A DNA stretch of 64,000 bases from an uncultured Pseudomonadota bacterium (lineage in GTDB: Bacteria > Pseudomonadota > Gammaproteobacteria > Methylococcales > Methylomonadaceae), in NCBI GenBank assembly GCA_903918375.1, contig CAIXED010000008.1:62001-126000 (forward strand), in the 5' to 3' direction. Each line of letters opens with the position of its first letter. Within the stretch, counting starts at the first letter, position 1. A model generated the notes under the pieces. It was not told the DNA's origin, searched no databases, and saw nothing but the letters and a program-made list of their open reading frames with translations. The translations under genes and the position numbers were made by a program. Shown here in pieces: positions 30,638 through 40,484 of the stretch.

Positions 30638-31240
30638 TTATAGTTTGTCAGCGTTTTTGCTCAAGTATTCTGCAACACCCGCAGGGTTTGCGTTCATACC
30701 TGCATCACCTTTGTTCCAACCAGCTGGGCAAACTTCACCGTGCTCTTCGTGGAATTGTAAAGCGTCAACCATACGAATCATTTCGTCAACGTTACGACCT
30801 AGTGGTAAGTCATTAACTACTTGGTGACGAACTAAACCAGTTTTATCAATCAAGAAGCTACCACGGAAAGCCACACCGATTGCTGATTCAACATCGTAAT
30901 CTTTAGCAATGCTGTGAGTAATGTCAGCCGCTAGTGTGTAACGAACTTGACCAATACCGCCTTGGTTGATGGGGGTGTTGCGCCATGCGTTGTGAGTAAA
31001 GTGTGAGTCGATTGAAACACCAATCACTTCTACGCCACGGCTTTTGAATTCGTCAATGCGGTGATCAAATGCAATCAATTCGCTAGGGCAAACAAATGTA
31101 AAGTCTAACGGATAGAAAAAAACGACCGCATATTTACCTTTAGTGGCTTCTGAAAAGCTGAATGAGTCAACGATTTGACCATCGGCCAATACGGCTGGAA
31201 CTGTAAAATCAGGGGCTTGCTTGCCTACTAAAACGCTCAT
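30638..31240 (-). CDS. 2-Cys peroxiredoxin (AhpC/Prx1 type)
   Basis: A 200-residue typical 2-Cys peroxiredoxin reducing hydrogen peroxide and organic peroxides in the cytosol. The peroxidatic Cys51 lies in FTFVCPSEL and the resolving Cys171 in GEVCPAGW; the catalytic Thr/Arg environment (PLDFTF, AFRGSFLID) is present. The C-terminal YLSKNADKL tail is close to the YF-containing eukaryote-like ends that confer overoxidation sensitivity, though the GGLG motif is not clear (GGIG is seen). GGAG lies seven bases upstream of the ATG at 31240. No ahpF/ahpD gene is adjacent. Confidence 0.94.
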   Translation of the reverse strand: MSVLVGKQAPDFTVPAVLADGQIVDSFSFSEATKGKYAVVFFYPLDFTFVCPSELIAFDHRIDEFKSRGVEVIGVSIDSHFTHNAWRNTPINQGGIGQVRYTLAADITHSIAKDYDVESAIGVAFRGSFLIDKTGLVRHQVVNDLPLGRNVDEMIRMVDALQFHEEHGEVCPAGWNKGDAGMNANPAGVAEYLSKNADKL

Positions 31241-31415
31241 CAATATTCTCCAAATCTACTTAAAAAACAATGGGTTAATGTTGTTTCTGTGCCTAAAAAA
31301 ACGGGCAACAATCTATTCTACACTAAATTACTAGGAAATAAGCGACAAATCAAACCCTGACTCTCTTTGCCTCCTAAATCAACCGGAATGATTTGAATCA
31401 AAAATCAATCAAAGC

Positions 31416-31459
31416 GTAAAAATTTGTTAAATATTCATATTTATGTAAAAATTTGTTAA
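31416..31459. repeat. 15-bp direct repeat in a divergent promoter region
   Basis: GTAAAAATTTGTTAA occurs at 31416-31430 and again at 31445-31459, a 29-base phase close to three helical turns. It lies 30-75 bases upstream of the AP2-like gene in a gap that also carries the peroxiredoxin promoter. Such phased repeats often bind a dimeric regulator; the protein is unknown. Confidence 0.45.
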
Positions 31460-31489
31460 GCAAGTTTCTTCCTTTCGTTTGGTGTCTTC

Positions 31490-32002
31490 ATGACAAAAGT
31501 TAAACATATTACAGAGCCAGATGCTTTTGGCTTTCAAGTACGCATTGTGCGGCGTGGTAAAGAGAGTAGCCGTTATTTTTCGCATAAACTTTGGGGCAAT
31601 AAAACCAAATCGCTAAAAGCAGCCATTGCTTGGCGCGATCAAATGTTAGTTGTCTTAAAAGGTAGTAAAACTCGATTTCTCAAACCACCCAAAAACAAAA
31701 CCACCACTGGCTTAACCGGTGTTTCCAGAACCATTAAATTCGACCATCGCAAAGACAAAAGCTATTTGTGTTACACGGTTTTCTGGGTAAAAGAAGGCAA
31801 ATCACGCAACAAGACGTTTCAAGTAGGCAATGTCGATTCGATTTCCGCTGATGATGAGTTCCATGCTTTCCGCACCGCGCGATTGTTCCGTAATTGTTAC
31901 GAACATTCGATTGATCACGATGCTTTTTTTGATGATAGTAAATTTACTAATTGGAAAAAATTACGGATTTATGAAAACGAGTATTTAAACGCTGTTTATT
32001 AA
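31490..32002 (+). CDS. AP2-like DNA-binding repeat protein
   Basis: A 170-residue basic protein with two similar units: residues about 13-55 (GFQVRIVRRGKESSRYFSHK then SLKAAIAWRDQ) and about 75-135 (GLTGVSRTIKF, YTVFWVKEGKSRNKTFQVGN, FRTARLFRNC). Each shows three strands followed by a helix, the arrangement of AP2/integrase-DNA-binding domains, with W/F and basic residues in the strands. Proteins of this type occur singly in Methylococcales-like and other bacterial genomes; some are phage- or homing-endonuclease-derived. There is no integrase catalytic domain. Function is unknown; the family call is by pattern only. Confidence 0.5.
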   Translation: MTKVKHITEPDAFGFQVRIVRRGKESSRYFSHKLWGNKTKSLKAAIAWRDQMLVVLKGSKTRFLKPPKNKTTTGLTGVSRTIKFDHRKDKSYLCYTVFWVKEGKSRNKTFQVGNVDSISADDEFHAFRTARLFRNCYEHSIDHDAFFDDSKFTNWKKLRIYENEYLNAVY

Positions 32003-32031
32003 TTCAATACAGATAACCGCTCAGTTTTTAG

Positions 32032-32862
32032 TTAGCGTTTTTGTAAATCAATCCGCATTGATAAATCGACTGCTTGCAGGTTTTTGGTCAACGCACCAAT
32101 CGAAATGAAATCAACACCGGTTTCGGCAACGCTACGAATGGTTTCCAACGTAATGTTGCCGGATGCTTCTAGCTCTACGCCGGCTTGATTTTGCTGCACC
32201 GCGCTGACCATGTCTGCTAGTGAAAAATTATCCAGCATGATGCGATCAGGTTTCGCCGCGAGTGCTTGTTGAAACTCAGCCAAGTTTTCTACTTCAATCT
32301 CGACCATCACTTGATGATTGCTTTGTCTGGCTAGTTTGACTGCTTGGGCAATTGAGCCAGCGGCAATGATGTGGTTTTCTTTGATTAAAATCGCGTCGAA
32401 TAAACCAATGCGATGATTAAAACAGCCGCCGCATTTCACCGCGTATTTTTGCGCTAGACGTAACCCTGGAATCGTTTTGCGGGTATCTAAAATTTTACAG
32501 CCGGTGCCAGCAACCGCTTGTGCGTAACGACTGGCAAGATTGGCGGTGGCGGATAAACTTTGTAGCAAGTTCAAAGCGGTGCGTTCACCGGTTAGCAAGC
32601 TACGCGCAGAACCGTTAAGCCGACAAATCACGCTACCAGCGGCCACTTGTTCACCTTCGCGACATAACCATTCAATCTGTAAATCAGGATTGAGTTGTAA
32701 AAACACCGCATTAAACCAAGCTTGACCGCAAATAATGGTGGTTTCACGGCTAACCACGGTAGCGCTGGCGGTGGTTTGTTCGGGGATGATATTGGCGGTT
32801 AAATCGCCACTGCCAATGTCTTCGGCAAGATACGCGGCGATTTCGGCTTGGGTTGGTTGCAT
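32032..32862 (-). CDS. nadC: Quinolinate phosphoribosyltransferase
   Basis: A 276-residue type II PRTase making nicotinate mononucleotide from quinolinate and PRPP in de novo NAD synthesis. AEDIGSGDLTA near the start, TRKTIPGLRLAQKYAV with basic substrate-binding residues, GGCFNHRIGLFDAILIKENH and VEVENLAEF, LDNF, then EASGNITLETI and ISIGALT are all family signatures. It is transcribed divergently from ampD with 62 bases between the starts. No other nad gene is nearby. Confidence 0.96.
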   Translation of the reverse strand: MQPTQAEIAAYLAEDIGSGDLTANIIPEQTTASATVVSRETTIICGQAWFNAVFLQLNPDLQIEWLCREGEQVAAGSVICRLNGSARSLLTGERTALNLLQSLSATANLASRYAQAVAGTGCKILDTRKTIPGLRLAQKYAVKCGGCFNHRIGLFDAILIKENHIIAAGSIAQAVKLARQSNHQVMVEIEVENLAEFQQALAAKPDRIMLDNFSLADMVSAVQQNQAGVELEASGNITLETIRSVAETGVDFISIGALTKNLQAVDLSMRIDLQKR

Positions 32863-32924
32863 GGTTAAATCTCAAAACAGGATGGCCTGCTATTATAAGC
32901 GCCAAAACCCAACCACTAAACACC

Positions 32925-33467
32925 ATGCACATTGATAATCACCGCTTAAACAGCGCAATCCAAATTCCATCGCCCAATTTTGACCTCCGCACCGACCCTG
33001 AGGATATTTGCTTGCTGGTGATTCATTGCATCAGCTTGCCACCGGAACAGTTCACTGGCGATTACATTGATCAGCTGTTTTGTAATCAGCTTGATCCCAA
33101 TGATCATCCCTATTTTGAAGAAATTCATCAGTTAAAAGTCTCAGCACATTTGTTAATCAGACGTGACGGCAGCGTTAGGCAATATGTACCGTTTAACTAT
33201 CGCGCTTGGCACGCTGGGGTTTCAAGTTTTGAGGGAAGGGAGCGGTGTAATGATTTCTCGATTGGCATTGAGCTGGAAGGCTCGGTAAATCAGGCTTATA
33301 CCGATAGCCAGTATCAACAGTTGGCGTTGGTGACTAAGGCCTTATTACAGGCTTATCCGCGTTTGTCGCTTGATAGGATTACCGGACATAGTGATATTGC
33401 GCCGGAGAGGAAAGATGATCCGGGGGCGTTTTTTGATTGGGGGAAGTATCGAGGATTATTGGGTTAG
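32925..33467 (+). CDS. ampD: 1,6-anhydro-N-acetylmuramyl-L-alanine amidase
   Basis: A 180-residue cytosolic zinc amidase that recycles peptidoglycan by removing the stem peptide from anhydro-muropeptides. Zinc ligands are His in LLVIHCIS, His in YRAWHAGVS and Asp in ERKDDPG, with GHSDIAPERK carrying catalytic residues. The ATG at 32925 starts MHIDNHRLN, typical for AmpD; the longer frame to 32853 overlaps nadC. A hairpin containing its stop codon follows. Confidence 0.94.
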   Translation: MHIDNHRLNSAIQIPSPNFDLRTDPEDICLLVIHCISLPPEQFTGDYIDQLFCNQLDPNDHPYFEEIHQLKVSAHLLIRRDGSVRQYVPFNYRAWHAGVSSFEGRERCNDFSIGIELEGSVNQAYTDSQYQQLALVTKALLQAYPRLSLDRITGHSDIAPERKDDPGAFFDWGKYRGLLG

Positions 33468-33490
33468 CTGACTTTGTCCAGCTAACCCAA
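33459..33490. terminator. 12-bp hairpin between convergent ampD and lspA
   Basis: TTGGGTTAGCTG (33459-33470) and CAGCTAACCCAA (33479-33490) form a perfect 12-bp stem with an 8-base loop. The ampD stop codon lies in the left arm, and the lspA stop is nine bases beyond the right arm. There is no clear T-run on either side, so termination may be weak or Rho-aided but bidirectional. Confidence 0.6.
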
Positions 33491-33498
33491 ATCAAACA

Positions 33499-33972
33499 TT
33501 ACAAACTATTTTCTTGGCGGCCAACCCCAAAACTTTCCAGCAACATCAACGCCACGCCAACACAAATCGCTGAATCAGCAATGTTAAACGCCGGCCAATG
33601 CCAGTCTTGGTAATAAACATCGAGAAAATCAATCACATAACCGTAAGCAACTCGATCAATCAGGTTGCCGATAGCACCGCCCAACACTAAGGCCAAAGCC
33701 ACCGCCATCAAAGTTTCATGCTGTTTCAAACGCGCCAGCCACAAGCCGATAATACTGCTCATCACCACCGCTAAACCGGCAAACAACCAGCGTTGCCAGC
33801 CACCAGCGTCGCTTAAAAAGCTGAACGCTGCGCCAGTGTTGTGAACATAAGTCAAATTGAAATAGGGCAGCAATGGTATCGATTCAAACAATTGCATCGA
33901 ACCATCCACCGCGAGCTTGCTGGCTTGATCAAGCAGCAAACTCAATACTGATACCCACAACCATTTAAGCAT
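33499..33972 (-). CDS. lspA: Lipoprotein signal peptidase II
   Basis: A 157-residue inner-membrane aspartyl protease removing signal peptides from prolipoproteins. Four membrane helices are visible; the catalytic aspartates lie in [15 protein letters not shown] and FNIADSAI, and NTGAAFSFL and DQASKLAVD are conserved. The ATG at 33972 (MLKWLW) lies inside the ileS 3' end with an eight-base overlap, the normal ileS-lspA coupling; upstream in-frame starts add seven residues without support. Confidence 0.95.
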   Translation of the reverse strand: MLKWLWVSVLSLLLDQASKLAVDGSMQLFESIPLLPYFNLTYVHNTGAAFSFLSDAGGWQRWLFAGLAVVMSSIIGLWLARLKQHETLMAVALALVLGGAIGNLIDRVAYGYVIDFLDVYYQDWHWPAFNIADSAICVGVALMLLESFGVGRQENSL

Positions 33973-36796
33973 AACGACGACTCTCACCCTCACCGGCGAC
34001 GTTTTCTACGCAGCGGCCACACAGTTCTGGATGCTCGGCATGGTGTCCGACATCAGGACGTTGATGCCAGCAACGAACGCATTTTTGATGCTCGGAAACT
34101 CGCACTTTCAGCTTCAAGCCATCCAATTCGGTAGCAACCGCATCCGCTGGCGCATGAACTAATTGCACGACCTCGGCATGAGAAGTGATAAACACAAAAC
34201 GCAGTTCATCGCCCAATTTGCCAAGTTCGCTGAAATAGTTATCGTCACCGTATAAAGTCACTTCAGCATTTAAAGACGCACCAATATCGCCTTTGCCGCG
34301 TAATTGTTCTAGTTCTTTACTGACAGCAGTACGAACCGCCATGATTCTGTCCCAAGATTCACGGTTAATTTCGGCATTGTCTTCTAAAGCCGATAAGCCT
34401 TGATACCAAGTTTCCAAGAACACTGATTCACTGCGTTGACCTGGAATCGCTTGCCAGATTTCGTCAGCGGTGTAGCTGGTAATCGGTGCTAACCAACGCA
34501 CCAAAGCTTCAATCACATGGTACATCGCGGTTTGCCCAGAACGTCTCGCCAAACAATCATCTTTAGCGGTGTATTGGCGATCTTTGATGATGTCCAAATA
34601 AAAACCACCCAAATCGATACTGCAGAAATTCAGCACTTTTTGGTAAATGCTTTGTAATTGATAAGTATCGTAAGCGGCTTGGATTTCTTGTTGTAATGTA
34701 TAAGCTCTATCCACCACCCAACGATCCAGCGCCAACAAATCAGCGGTAGCCACCATGTTCTGTGCTGGATCAAAACCATCAAGATTCGATAACAAGAAAC
34801 GCGCGGTATTACGCAAACGGCGATAACCGTCTGAGGTACGTTTTAAAATTTCATCCGATACCGACATTTCATAACGGTAATCGCTACTCGCCACCCACAA
34901 ACGCAACACGTCCGCACCCAGTGATTTCATCACGGTTTGCGGTAACACCACGTTGCCTTTGGATTTAGACATTTTCTTGCCTTCGGCATCAACCACAAAA
35001 CCGTGGGTTAACACTTGTTTGTAAGGCGCTGAATCGTGCATAGCAACCGAGGCTAATAACGATGATTGGAACCAACCGCGATGCTGGTCAGAACCTTCTA
35101 AATACAAATCAGCAGGGAACTGTAATTGCTCACGACGATTTAACACCGCCGCATGAGTCACACCAGAATCAAACCAAACATCTAGCGTGTCGTTGATTTT
35201 GTCGTAAAACTCGGCATCGCCACCGATCAATTCTTCGGCTGTTAATTCAAACCAAGCATCAACGCCTTGTTGTTCAATCCGCAGAGCAACTTGTTCAATC
35301 AATTCTTCGCTACGCGGATGTAATTCGCCAGTTTCTTTATGCACAAAAAAAGCAATCGGCACACCCCATGTACGCTGTCTGGAGATACACCAATCGGGGC
35401 GATTTTCGATCATGGTTTCGATACGCGCTTGACCCCATTCTGGCACCCAAGCGACTTTTTTGACTTCGTTCAAAGCCGTGTCGCGTAAGCCGTTTTTCTC
35501 CATCGAGATAAACCATTGTGGCGTGGCGCGGAAAATAATCGGGGTTTTGTGACGCCAGCAATGTGGGTAGCTATGGAGTAGGGCATGGTGATGCAACAAT
35601 TTGCCGCGTTCACGCAAAACCTCTAAAACTTTGTCATTGGCGCTAAATACGTGCTGACCGGCAAATAATTCGGTGCTTGGTAAAAACACGCCGTTGTTGC
35701 CCACTGGATTATCAACAGGCAAACCGTATTTCATGCCCACCACATAGTCTTCTTGACCGTGGCCTGGGGCGGTGTGAACAGCGCCAGTACCAGCATCGGT
35801 CGTGACGTGGTCGCCAAGGATGATAGGCACTTGGCGGTCGTAAAACGGATGTTGCAAATGCAGATTTTCTAAATCGCTGCCTTTGCAATAGGCTACGACT
35901 TGATAGTCTTCAATCCCATAGCGCAACATCGCGTCTTTTAATAAGGCTTCGGCCAGCAATAAGCGCTCGGCTTTACCGTCGATTTGGTATTGAACGACCA
36001 CATATTCCAATTCAGGATTTAAAGCCACCGCTTGGTTAGCCGGTAAAGTCCAAGGGGTTGTGGTCCAAATCACCACTGATAATGGGCCTTGGCCTTCATG
36101 CTCAGCGGGATGAGTGCAACGGGCTAAAAATGTCGCTTCGTCGATTACGGCAAATTTCACATCAATAGCAGGTGAGTGTTTATCTTCGTATTCAACTTCC
36201 GCTTCCGCCAACGCCGAGCCGCAATCGGTACACCAATGCACCGGTTTTGCACCTTTGCTGATGTGGCCTTGATTAGCAATTTTGCCCAATGCGCGAACGA
36301 TGTCGGCTTCAAAGGCAAAATCCATCGTCAAATACGGATTATCCCAATCGCCCAAAACCCCTAAACGAACAAATTCTTCTTTTTGGATGTTAACTTGCTT
36401 GCTGGCGTAAGTGCGGCAGTGTTTGCGGAACTCAGCTGGCGTAACTTTAGCACCGGCTTTACCGACGCTTTTTTCAACCATCAATTCAATCGGCAAACCG
36501 TGGCAATCCCAACCGGGCACATACGGCGCATCAAAACCGCTTAGAGTTTTGGATTTAATAATGATGTCTTTCAGGACTTTATTAACCGCATGACCGATGT
36601 GAATCGCACCATTGGCATAAGGAGGGCCGTCGTGGAGGATGAATTTAGGGCGTCCGGCGCTGTGTTCCCTGATTTTTTGATACAGCTGATTGTCGTTCCA
36701 CTTTTTCAGCATCTCTGGTTCACGCTGCGCCAAATTGGCTTTCATCGCAAACTCGGTCTTGGGAAGATTGAGGGTTTGTTTGTAATCCGTGGTCAT
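33965..36796 (-). CDS. ileS: Isoleucyl-tRNA synthetase
   Basis: A 943-residue class I synthetase. The HIGH motif is at residues 66-69 in NGAIHIGHA and KMSKS in [10 protein letters not shown]; the editing CP1 domain carries [12 protein letters not shown] and [18 protein letters not shown]. The C-terminal zinc site is complete: [14 protein letters not shown] and LCGRCVENV. The length agrees with the bacterial type. It is followed by lspA with overlap and preceded by a 99-bp gap with no feature seen. Confidence 0.97.
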   Translation of the reverse strand: MTTDYKQTLNLPKTEFAMKANLAQREPEMLKKWNDNQLYQKIREHSAGRPKFILHDGPPYANGAIHIGHAVNKVLKDIIIKSKTLSGFDAPYVPGWDCHGLPIELMVEKSVGKAGAKVTPAEFRKHCRTYASKQVNIQKEEFVRLGVLGDWDNPYLTMDFAFEADIVRALGKIANQGHISKGAKPVHWCTDCGSALAEAEVEYEDKHSPAIDVKFAVIDEATFLARCTHPAEHEGQGPLSVVIWTTTPWTLPANQAVALNPELEYVVVQYQIDGKAERLLLAEALLKDAMLRYGIEDYQVVAYCKGSDLENLHLQHPFYDRQVPIILGDHVTTDAGTGAVHTAPGHGQEDYVVGMKYGLPVDNPVGNNGVFLPSTELFAGQHVFSANDKVLEVLRERGKLLHHHALLHSYPHCWRHKTPIIFRATPQWFISMEKNGLRDTALNEVKKVAWVPEWGQARIETMIENRPDWCISRQRTWGVPIAFFVHKETGELHPRSEELIEQVALRIEQQGVDAWFELTAEELIGGDAEFYDKINDTLDVWFDSGVTHAAVLNRREQLQFPADLYLEGSDQHRGWFQSSLLASVAMHDSAPYKQVLTHGFVVDAEGKKMSKSKGNVVLPQTVMKSLGADVLRLWVASSDYRYEMSVSDEILKRTSDGYRRLRNTARFLLSNLDGFDPAQNMVATADLLALDRWVVDRAYTLQQEIQAAYDTYQLQSIYQKVLNFCSIDLGGFYLDIIKDRQYTAKDDCLARRSGQTAMYHVIEALVRWLAPITSYTADEIWQAIPGQRSESVFLETWYQGLSALEDNAEINRESWDRIMAVRTAVSKELEQLRGKGDIGASLNAEVTLYGDDNYFSELGKLGDELRFVFITSHAEVVQLVHAPADAVATELDGLKLKVRVSEHQKCVRCWHQRPDVGHHAEHPELCGRCVENVAGEGESRRYA

Positions 36797-36895
36797 AATG
36801 TTCTGTGCGCCGATTAGCCGTATGATTTTGAAGATAAATCGTAGCGGCCGATTCTATCATCAACCACCAACGGCTATAAAGCGCACAGCGTGTTA

Positions 36896-37534
36896 CTAAA
36901 CCCCGTATTGCTGACGGTAGGCTTTGATAATGGCTAATTTTTCGCCAGTTTGATCAGTGTTTTGGATGAAATCGATGATATTTGCCAAAGAAATGATAGG
37001 AATCACCGGAATATCGAACTGCGCCGAGACTTCTTGTACTGCCGATAATTGATTCAAGCCTTTTTCCTGACGATCCAAGGCAATCACCACGCCCGCAACC
37101 GTCGCACCTGCGGCATTGATAATTTCTACCGATTCGCGAACCGAAGTACCTGCGGTAATCACATCATCAATAATCCAGACTTTGCCTTGTAATGGTGCGC
37201 CCACTAAAACCCCACCTTCACCATGATCTTTGGCTTCTTTGCGATTAAAGGCAAACGGCAAATCGGCTTTTAAGCGTGAATAGGCGATTGAAGTAGCACT
37301 GGCCAGTGGAATACCTTTGTAAGCTGGGCCGTATAAAACGTCGATTTCGACATTGGCATTGATTAAGGCTTGTGCGTAAAACTGGCCGAGTTTGTCTAAG
37401 CTTGCGCCAGTGTTGAATAGACCGGTGTTGAAAAAGTAGGGACTGTTACGACCGGATTTCAGTTGGAATTGACCGAATTTTAAAACGCCACAATCAAGCG
37501 CGTATTGGATGAATTGTTGTTGGTAATCGAGCAT
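36896..37534 (-). CDS. pyrE: Orotate phosphoribosyltransferase
   Basis: A 212-residue PRTase converting orotate and PRPP into OMP in pyrimidine synthesis. The PRPP motif VWIIDDVITAGTSVRES lies near residues 118-134; LKSGRNSPYFFNTGLF and the catalytic-loop segment FNRKEAKDHGEGG are conserved. The length equals that of E. coli PyrE. It is a single gene with its own upstream gap (37535-37673) shared with a small divergent gene. No attenuator was recognised. Confidence 0.96.
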   Translation of the reverse strand: MLDYQQQFIQYALDCGVLKFGQFQLKSGRNSPYFFNTGLFNTGASLDKLGQFYAQALINANVEIDVLYGPAYKGIPLASATSIAYSRLKADLPFAFNRKEAKDHGEGGVLVGAPLQGKVWIIDDVITAGTSVRESVEIINAAGATVAGVVIALDRQEKGLNQLSAVQEVSAQFDIPVIPIISLANIIDFIQNTDQTGEKLAIIKAYRQQYGV

Positions 37535-37673
37535 AAGACTGGTTTTTTTGAGTGAATTTAGCGGTGGATTATAACCTGCAAGGTTAAGGCGGTTTGAAGC
37601 AAAAGGTTTTTTTCATTTGTTTTAGAACATGATGGTATATTCTTAAAACTCTAAATTTTTAAAGTAGGCAGTG

Positions 37674-37919
37674 ATGGCAACAATTACTTTTGACACTCAC
37701 AAATTTGTTCGCAAACTTCAAGATGCTGGTTTTAACGAAAAACAAGCTGAAGGACTAACAGAAGCTATGCGTTCAGCCATAGATGAATCTGAATTAGTCA
37801 CTAAAAAAGATTTACAGATTGAACTCGCCCCAATTAAAGCTGATCTCAATCTAGTGAAATGGATGTTAGGTGCATTAATCGCTATCGCCATTGCTGGTTT
37901 TTCCAAGCAGTTTTTGTGA
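37674..37919 (+). CDS. Small coiled-coil protein with C-terminal membrane anchor (DUF1640-like)
   Basis: An 81-residue protein. Residues 8-40 (FVRKLQDAGFNEKQAEGLTEAM) resemble the DUF1640/CCDC90-type opening, followed by a short coiled coil (ELVTKKDLQIELAPIKADLNLV) and one C-terminal membrane helix (WMLGALIAIAIAGFSKQF). This topology, coil in the cytosol and a tail anchor, is typical of the family, whose bacterial function is unknown. A GTG at 37671 could serve as the start one codon earlier. It stands alone between pyrE and the gloA-hemW gene. Confidence 0.65.
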   Translation: MATITFDTHKFVRKLQDAGFNEKQAEGLTEAMRSAIDESELVTKKDLQIELAPIKADLNLVKWMLGALIAIAIAGFSKQFL

Positions 37920-37936
37920 GCTTTAGGTTTATACCC

Positions 37937-39517
37937 CTAAAGCACAATAAACTTCTCCAAAACCACATCCAAAAAATCCCAGCCTTTTTCTGAGCAGCTA
38001 ATTTGCTGTTGGTTTTTAACTAACAAACCTTGTTGCAAACATTGCGTTAACGCTGGCTCCAGACTTTCCACTCCCAAGCCCGTCACCGCCACATAATCCG
38101 CTAAATTAAAGCCGGTCTTTAAGCGTAAATGATTCATCACAAACTCCAATGGCAATTGTTCAATCGCAATGGTTTGTTGCTTGGCTTTGGCTTGTTTTAA
38201 ATATTGCTCAGGGCTTTTCGGCTTGATGGTGCGGATGATTTTTTCCGGCAAGGCTTGGCTGATTTTGCCGTGAGCGCCAGCACCGATTCCCAGATAATCG
38301 CCAAATTGCCAATAATTGAGATTATGCCGCGCTTGCTTGCCTTGTTGGGCATAAGCGGAAATTTCGTATTGTTGATAACCGTGTGCCGCTAAGCGTTGCT
38401 GGCAATTTTTTTGGATGGCATAAATGGTATCGTCTTCCGGCAACTTAGGCGGGAAGCGGTGGAAATAGGTGTTGGGTTCTAGGGTTAATTGGTAAAAGGA
38501 AATATGGCTGGGATTGAGGTCTATCGCGGTTTGCACATCAAACAACGCTTGCTCGCTGGTTTGCTCCGGTAAACCAAACATTAAATCCAAATTCAAATTA
38601 TCAAAACCGGCTTGCTGGGCAATGGCGACCGCTTTCAGCGCCTCTGCCGCTGAATGCACTCGTCCCAGTTTTTTTAAATGTGGGTCATTAAAACTTTGGA
38701 TGCCGATTGATAAACGGTTAATCCCCAACTGGCGAAACGCCTTAAATTTGTCACTTTCAAAAGTGCCTGGATTGGCTTCTAAAGTAATCTCACAATCCGG
38801 CGTTAGCAGCACTTGCTCTTGAATCCCCAGCAATAATCGCTCAATCGCTTCTGGTGAAAACAAGCTCGGTGTTCCACCGCCCATGAAAATACTCTGGATG
38901 GGACGCGCTGGCGTCACCAAGGCTAAATCAACACGCAAATCGGCTAACAAAGCATCGATATAGGCTTGTTCAGGAATACCGGCTTTAACAGCGTGAGAAT
39001 TAAAATCGCAGTAGGGGCATTTTTGGATACACCACGGGAAGTGGATGTATAAACTTAGCGGCAACAACAGCGATTGGCTCACCAAGCACCCACTAGGCAT
39101 CGAAGCCCAAGGCTCTTGAATGGGTAATGGCTGGCCTTTTTGCAGTAGTTCGATAGAGATTTGATCTGGCGAACGAATAAACGCCATCCAGCCATCACGC
39201 GGCGGACGATTGATGGTGACACCTTGATCGAGTAAGCGTTGGCAAACACTGTAAATATCATCAACCGCAAACGCCAAATGGCCAAAATTACGACCACCGG
39301 TGTAGTCTTCGGTGTCCCAGTTATAGGTCAACTCCAGCAACGGCGCGTCGTTGGCCTGTGCTTGTTGCAAATCATCTGGTGCGGATAAATACACCAAGGT
39401 AAAACGGCCGGCTTCACTGTCCATGCGTCGGACTTCAACCAAACCCAGTTTGTTACAGTAAAAATCCAGCGATTGTTCGAGATTGTTGACTCGAACCATG
39501 GTGTGTAAATAATGCAT
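37937..39517 (-). CDS. Glyoxalase I - HemW fusion protein
   Basis: One uninterrupted frame of 526 residues joins two normally separate proteins. Residues 1-127 are glyoxalase I: HTMVRV with metal ligand His5, a Glu in LLELTYNW, His80 in FGHLAFAV and a Glu in SIELLQ. Residues about 150-526 are HemW, the radical-SAM heme chaperone: [10 protein letters not shown] with Cys163, Cys167, Cys170, [17 protein letters not shown] and [10 protein letters not shown]. The linker [10 protein letters not shown] looks like the usual GloA tail running on into HemW through a lost stop. Internal ATG/GTG codons at 39100 and just after could still give separate HemW. A sequencing error should be excluded. Confidence 0.85.
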   Translation of the reverse strand: MHYLHTMVRVNNLEQSLDFYCNKLGLVEVRRMDSEAGRFTLVYLSAPDDLQQAQANDAPLLELTYNWDTEDYTGGRNFGHLAFAVDDIYSVCQRLLDQGVTINRPPRDGWMAFIRSPDQISIELLQKGQPLPIQEPWASMPSGCLVSQSLLLPLSLYIHFPWCIQKCPYCDFNSHAVKAGIPEQAYIDALLADLRVDLALVTPARPIQSIFMGGGTPSLFSPEAIERLLLGIQEQVLLTPDCEITLEANPGTFESDKFKAFRQLGINRLSIGIQSFNDPHLKKLGRVHSAAEALKAVAIAQQAGFDNLNLDLMFGLPEQTSEQALFDVQTAIDLNPSHISFYQLTLEPNTYFHRFPPKLPEDDTIYAIQKNCQQRLAAHGYQQYEISAYAQQGKQARHNLNYWQFGDYLGIGAGAHGKISQALPEKIIRTIKPKSPEQYLKQAKAKQQTIAIEQLPLEFVMNHLRLKTGFNLADYVAVTGLGVESLEPALTQCLQQGLLVKNQQQISCSEKGWDFLDVVLEKFIVL

Positions 39518-39531
39518 AACGATTATTTTTC

Positions 39532-39735
39532 AGTAGTTAAACAAAAAGTCTTGCTTGCCACTTAAGCCGTTCGAGATGAGCTTGTCGATGCATGAGTGGC
39601 GATGGTTGGCGACCGACTCGGCTATCCCGTTCATCCTTCGACAAGCTCAGGACGAACGGGATAGCCTTAACTTGCTTGGCAAACAATCAAGATTCTAATT
39701 GCATAATGCCGACTTACTTTTATTCAAGTGCTTAA
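39532..39735. repeat. Dispersed repeat, copy A
   Basis: About 204 bp, from AGTAGTTAAACAAA to TTTATTCAAGTGCTTAA, matching copy B at 44460-44684 along nearly its whole length with scattered substitutions and a 19-base length difference near the left end. The core carries inverted arms: CCGTTCGAGATGAGCTTGTCGA and the facing CCTTCGACAAGCTCAGGACG-type sequence, giving a REP-like palindrome. It fills the gap between the gloA-hemW start and the hvfC-like stop. Confidence 0.75.
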
Positions 39736-39737
39736 TA

Positions 39738-40484
39738 TCAATCAAGGCTTGGAATAATAATGCCTTTAGCTGCCATCGCTTGCAGACTGGTTAGCGCATG
39801 TTGCAATAACGCCTCAGCATTTAAATTCGGCAATTCGGCACTTAAAGTCTGCATCGCGGCAGTAACCGTCATTGGCTGTTGTTCCAATAATTGCAATAAG
39901 CGAAAAGTCAGCGGCACTGCTTGCATGAAATGCACATCGTGATGTTGATCGCGATACACCACTAAATAAGTGACTTCCGCTGGCGGCTCGGTCGGCAGGT
40001 AATCCGGTGAAATTTGCTGGACTGGATATTGATAAGCCAATAACCAAGCCACCGGTGATAAAGCCAAACGCCGCTCAGCAAGCTGCTCAATAAATTCAGC
40101 ATCGCCATACACCGGCTCATCTTTGGCAATTGCCAGCGCCATTTCCACCCACTCGTAATGCGCCAGCTCCCATAAAAAAGGGTAGTCGTCAGCATAATCG
40201 CGAGTTGGCAAATAATCTAAAAATTCTTCTGCAATTTCGGAAAAGTACGGGGTTTTACAAGCATGTTTAGCGAAAAAATCTTCGCATAAGGCTTGCCATT
40301 GCTGATCATCCAGCAAGGTGCGTAACACAGGGAAATTGGTGCTTAAACAGCTATCAATGTTGTTGAAAAACAGTTCGCGGTACATCGCCATCCGCTCAGG
40401 TTTGATATCGGCTGGCGCTGGATTGGCTGGATCGCGGATATAAGCGGCAAACTCAGCTTGCTTGGCTCGAAAATCAACCGCCAT
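39738..40484 (-). CDS. HvfC/BufC-type partner protein (DUF2063)
   Basis: A 248-residue protein with the DUF2063 opening (FAAYIRDPANPAPADIKPERMAMYRELFFNN), the segment FPVLRTLLDDQQWQALCEDFFAKHA, and FLWELAHYEWVEMALA, all typical of HvfC/BufC. These proteins bind the precursor peptide and the DUF692 enzyme, as MbnC does with MbnB in methanobactin synthesis. The C-terminal part (TFRLLQLLEQQPMTV) is a small winged-helix-like domain. It starts inside the end of the MNIO gene (11-base overlap), the usual B-C order, and is the last gene of the operon, followed by repeat copy A. Confidence 0.85.
   Translation of the reverse strand: MAVDFRAKQAEFAAYIRDPANPAPADIKPERMAMYRELFFNNIDSCLSTNFPVLRTLLDDQQWQALCEDFFAKHACKTPYFSEIAEEFLDYLPTRDYADDYPFLWELAHYEWVEMALAIAKDEPVYGDAEFIEQLAERRLALSPVAWLLAYQYPVQQISPDYLPTEPPAEVTYLVVYRDQHHDVHFMQAVPLTFRLLQLLEQQPMTVTAAMQTLSAELPNLNAEALLQHALTSLQAMAAKGIIIPSLD

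Noticed and set aside
31416-31459. Possible CRISPR because of direct repeats
   Set aside because: There are only two 15-bp repeats, with one short spacer and no cas genes; two units do not make an array.
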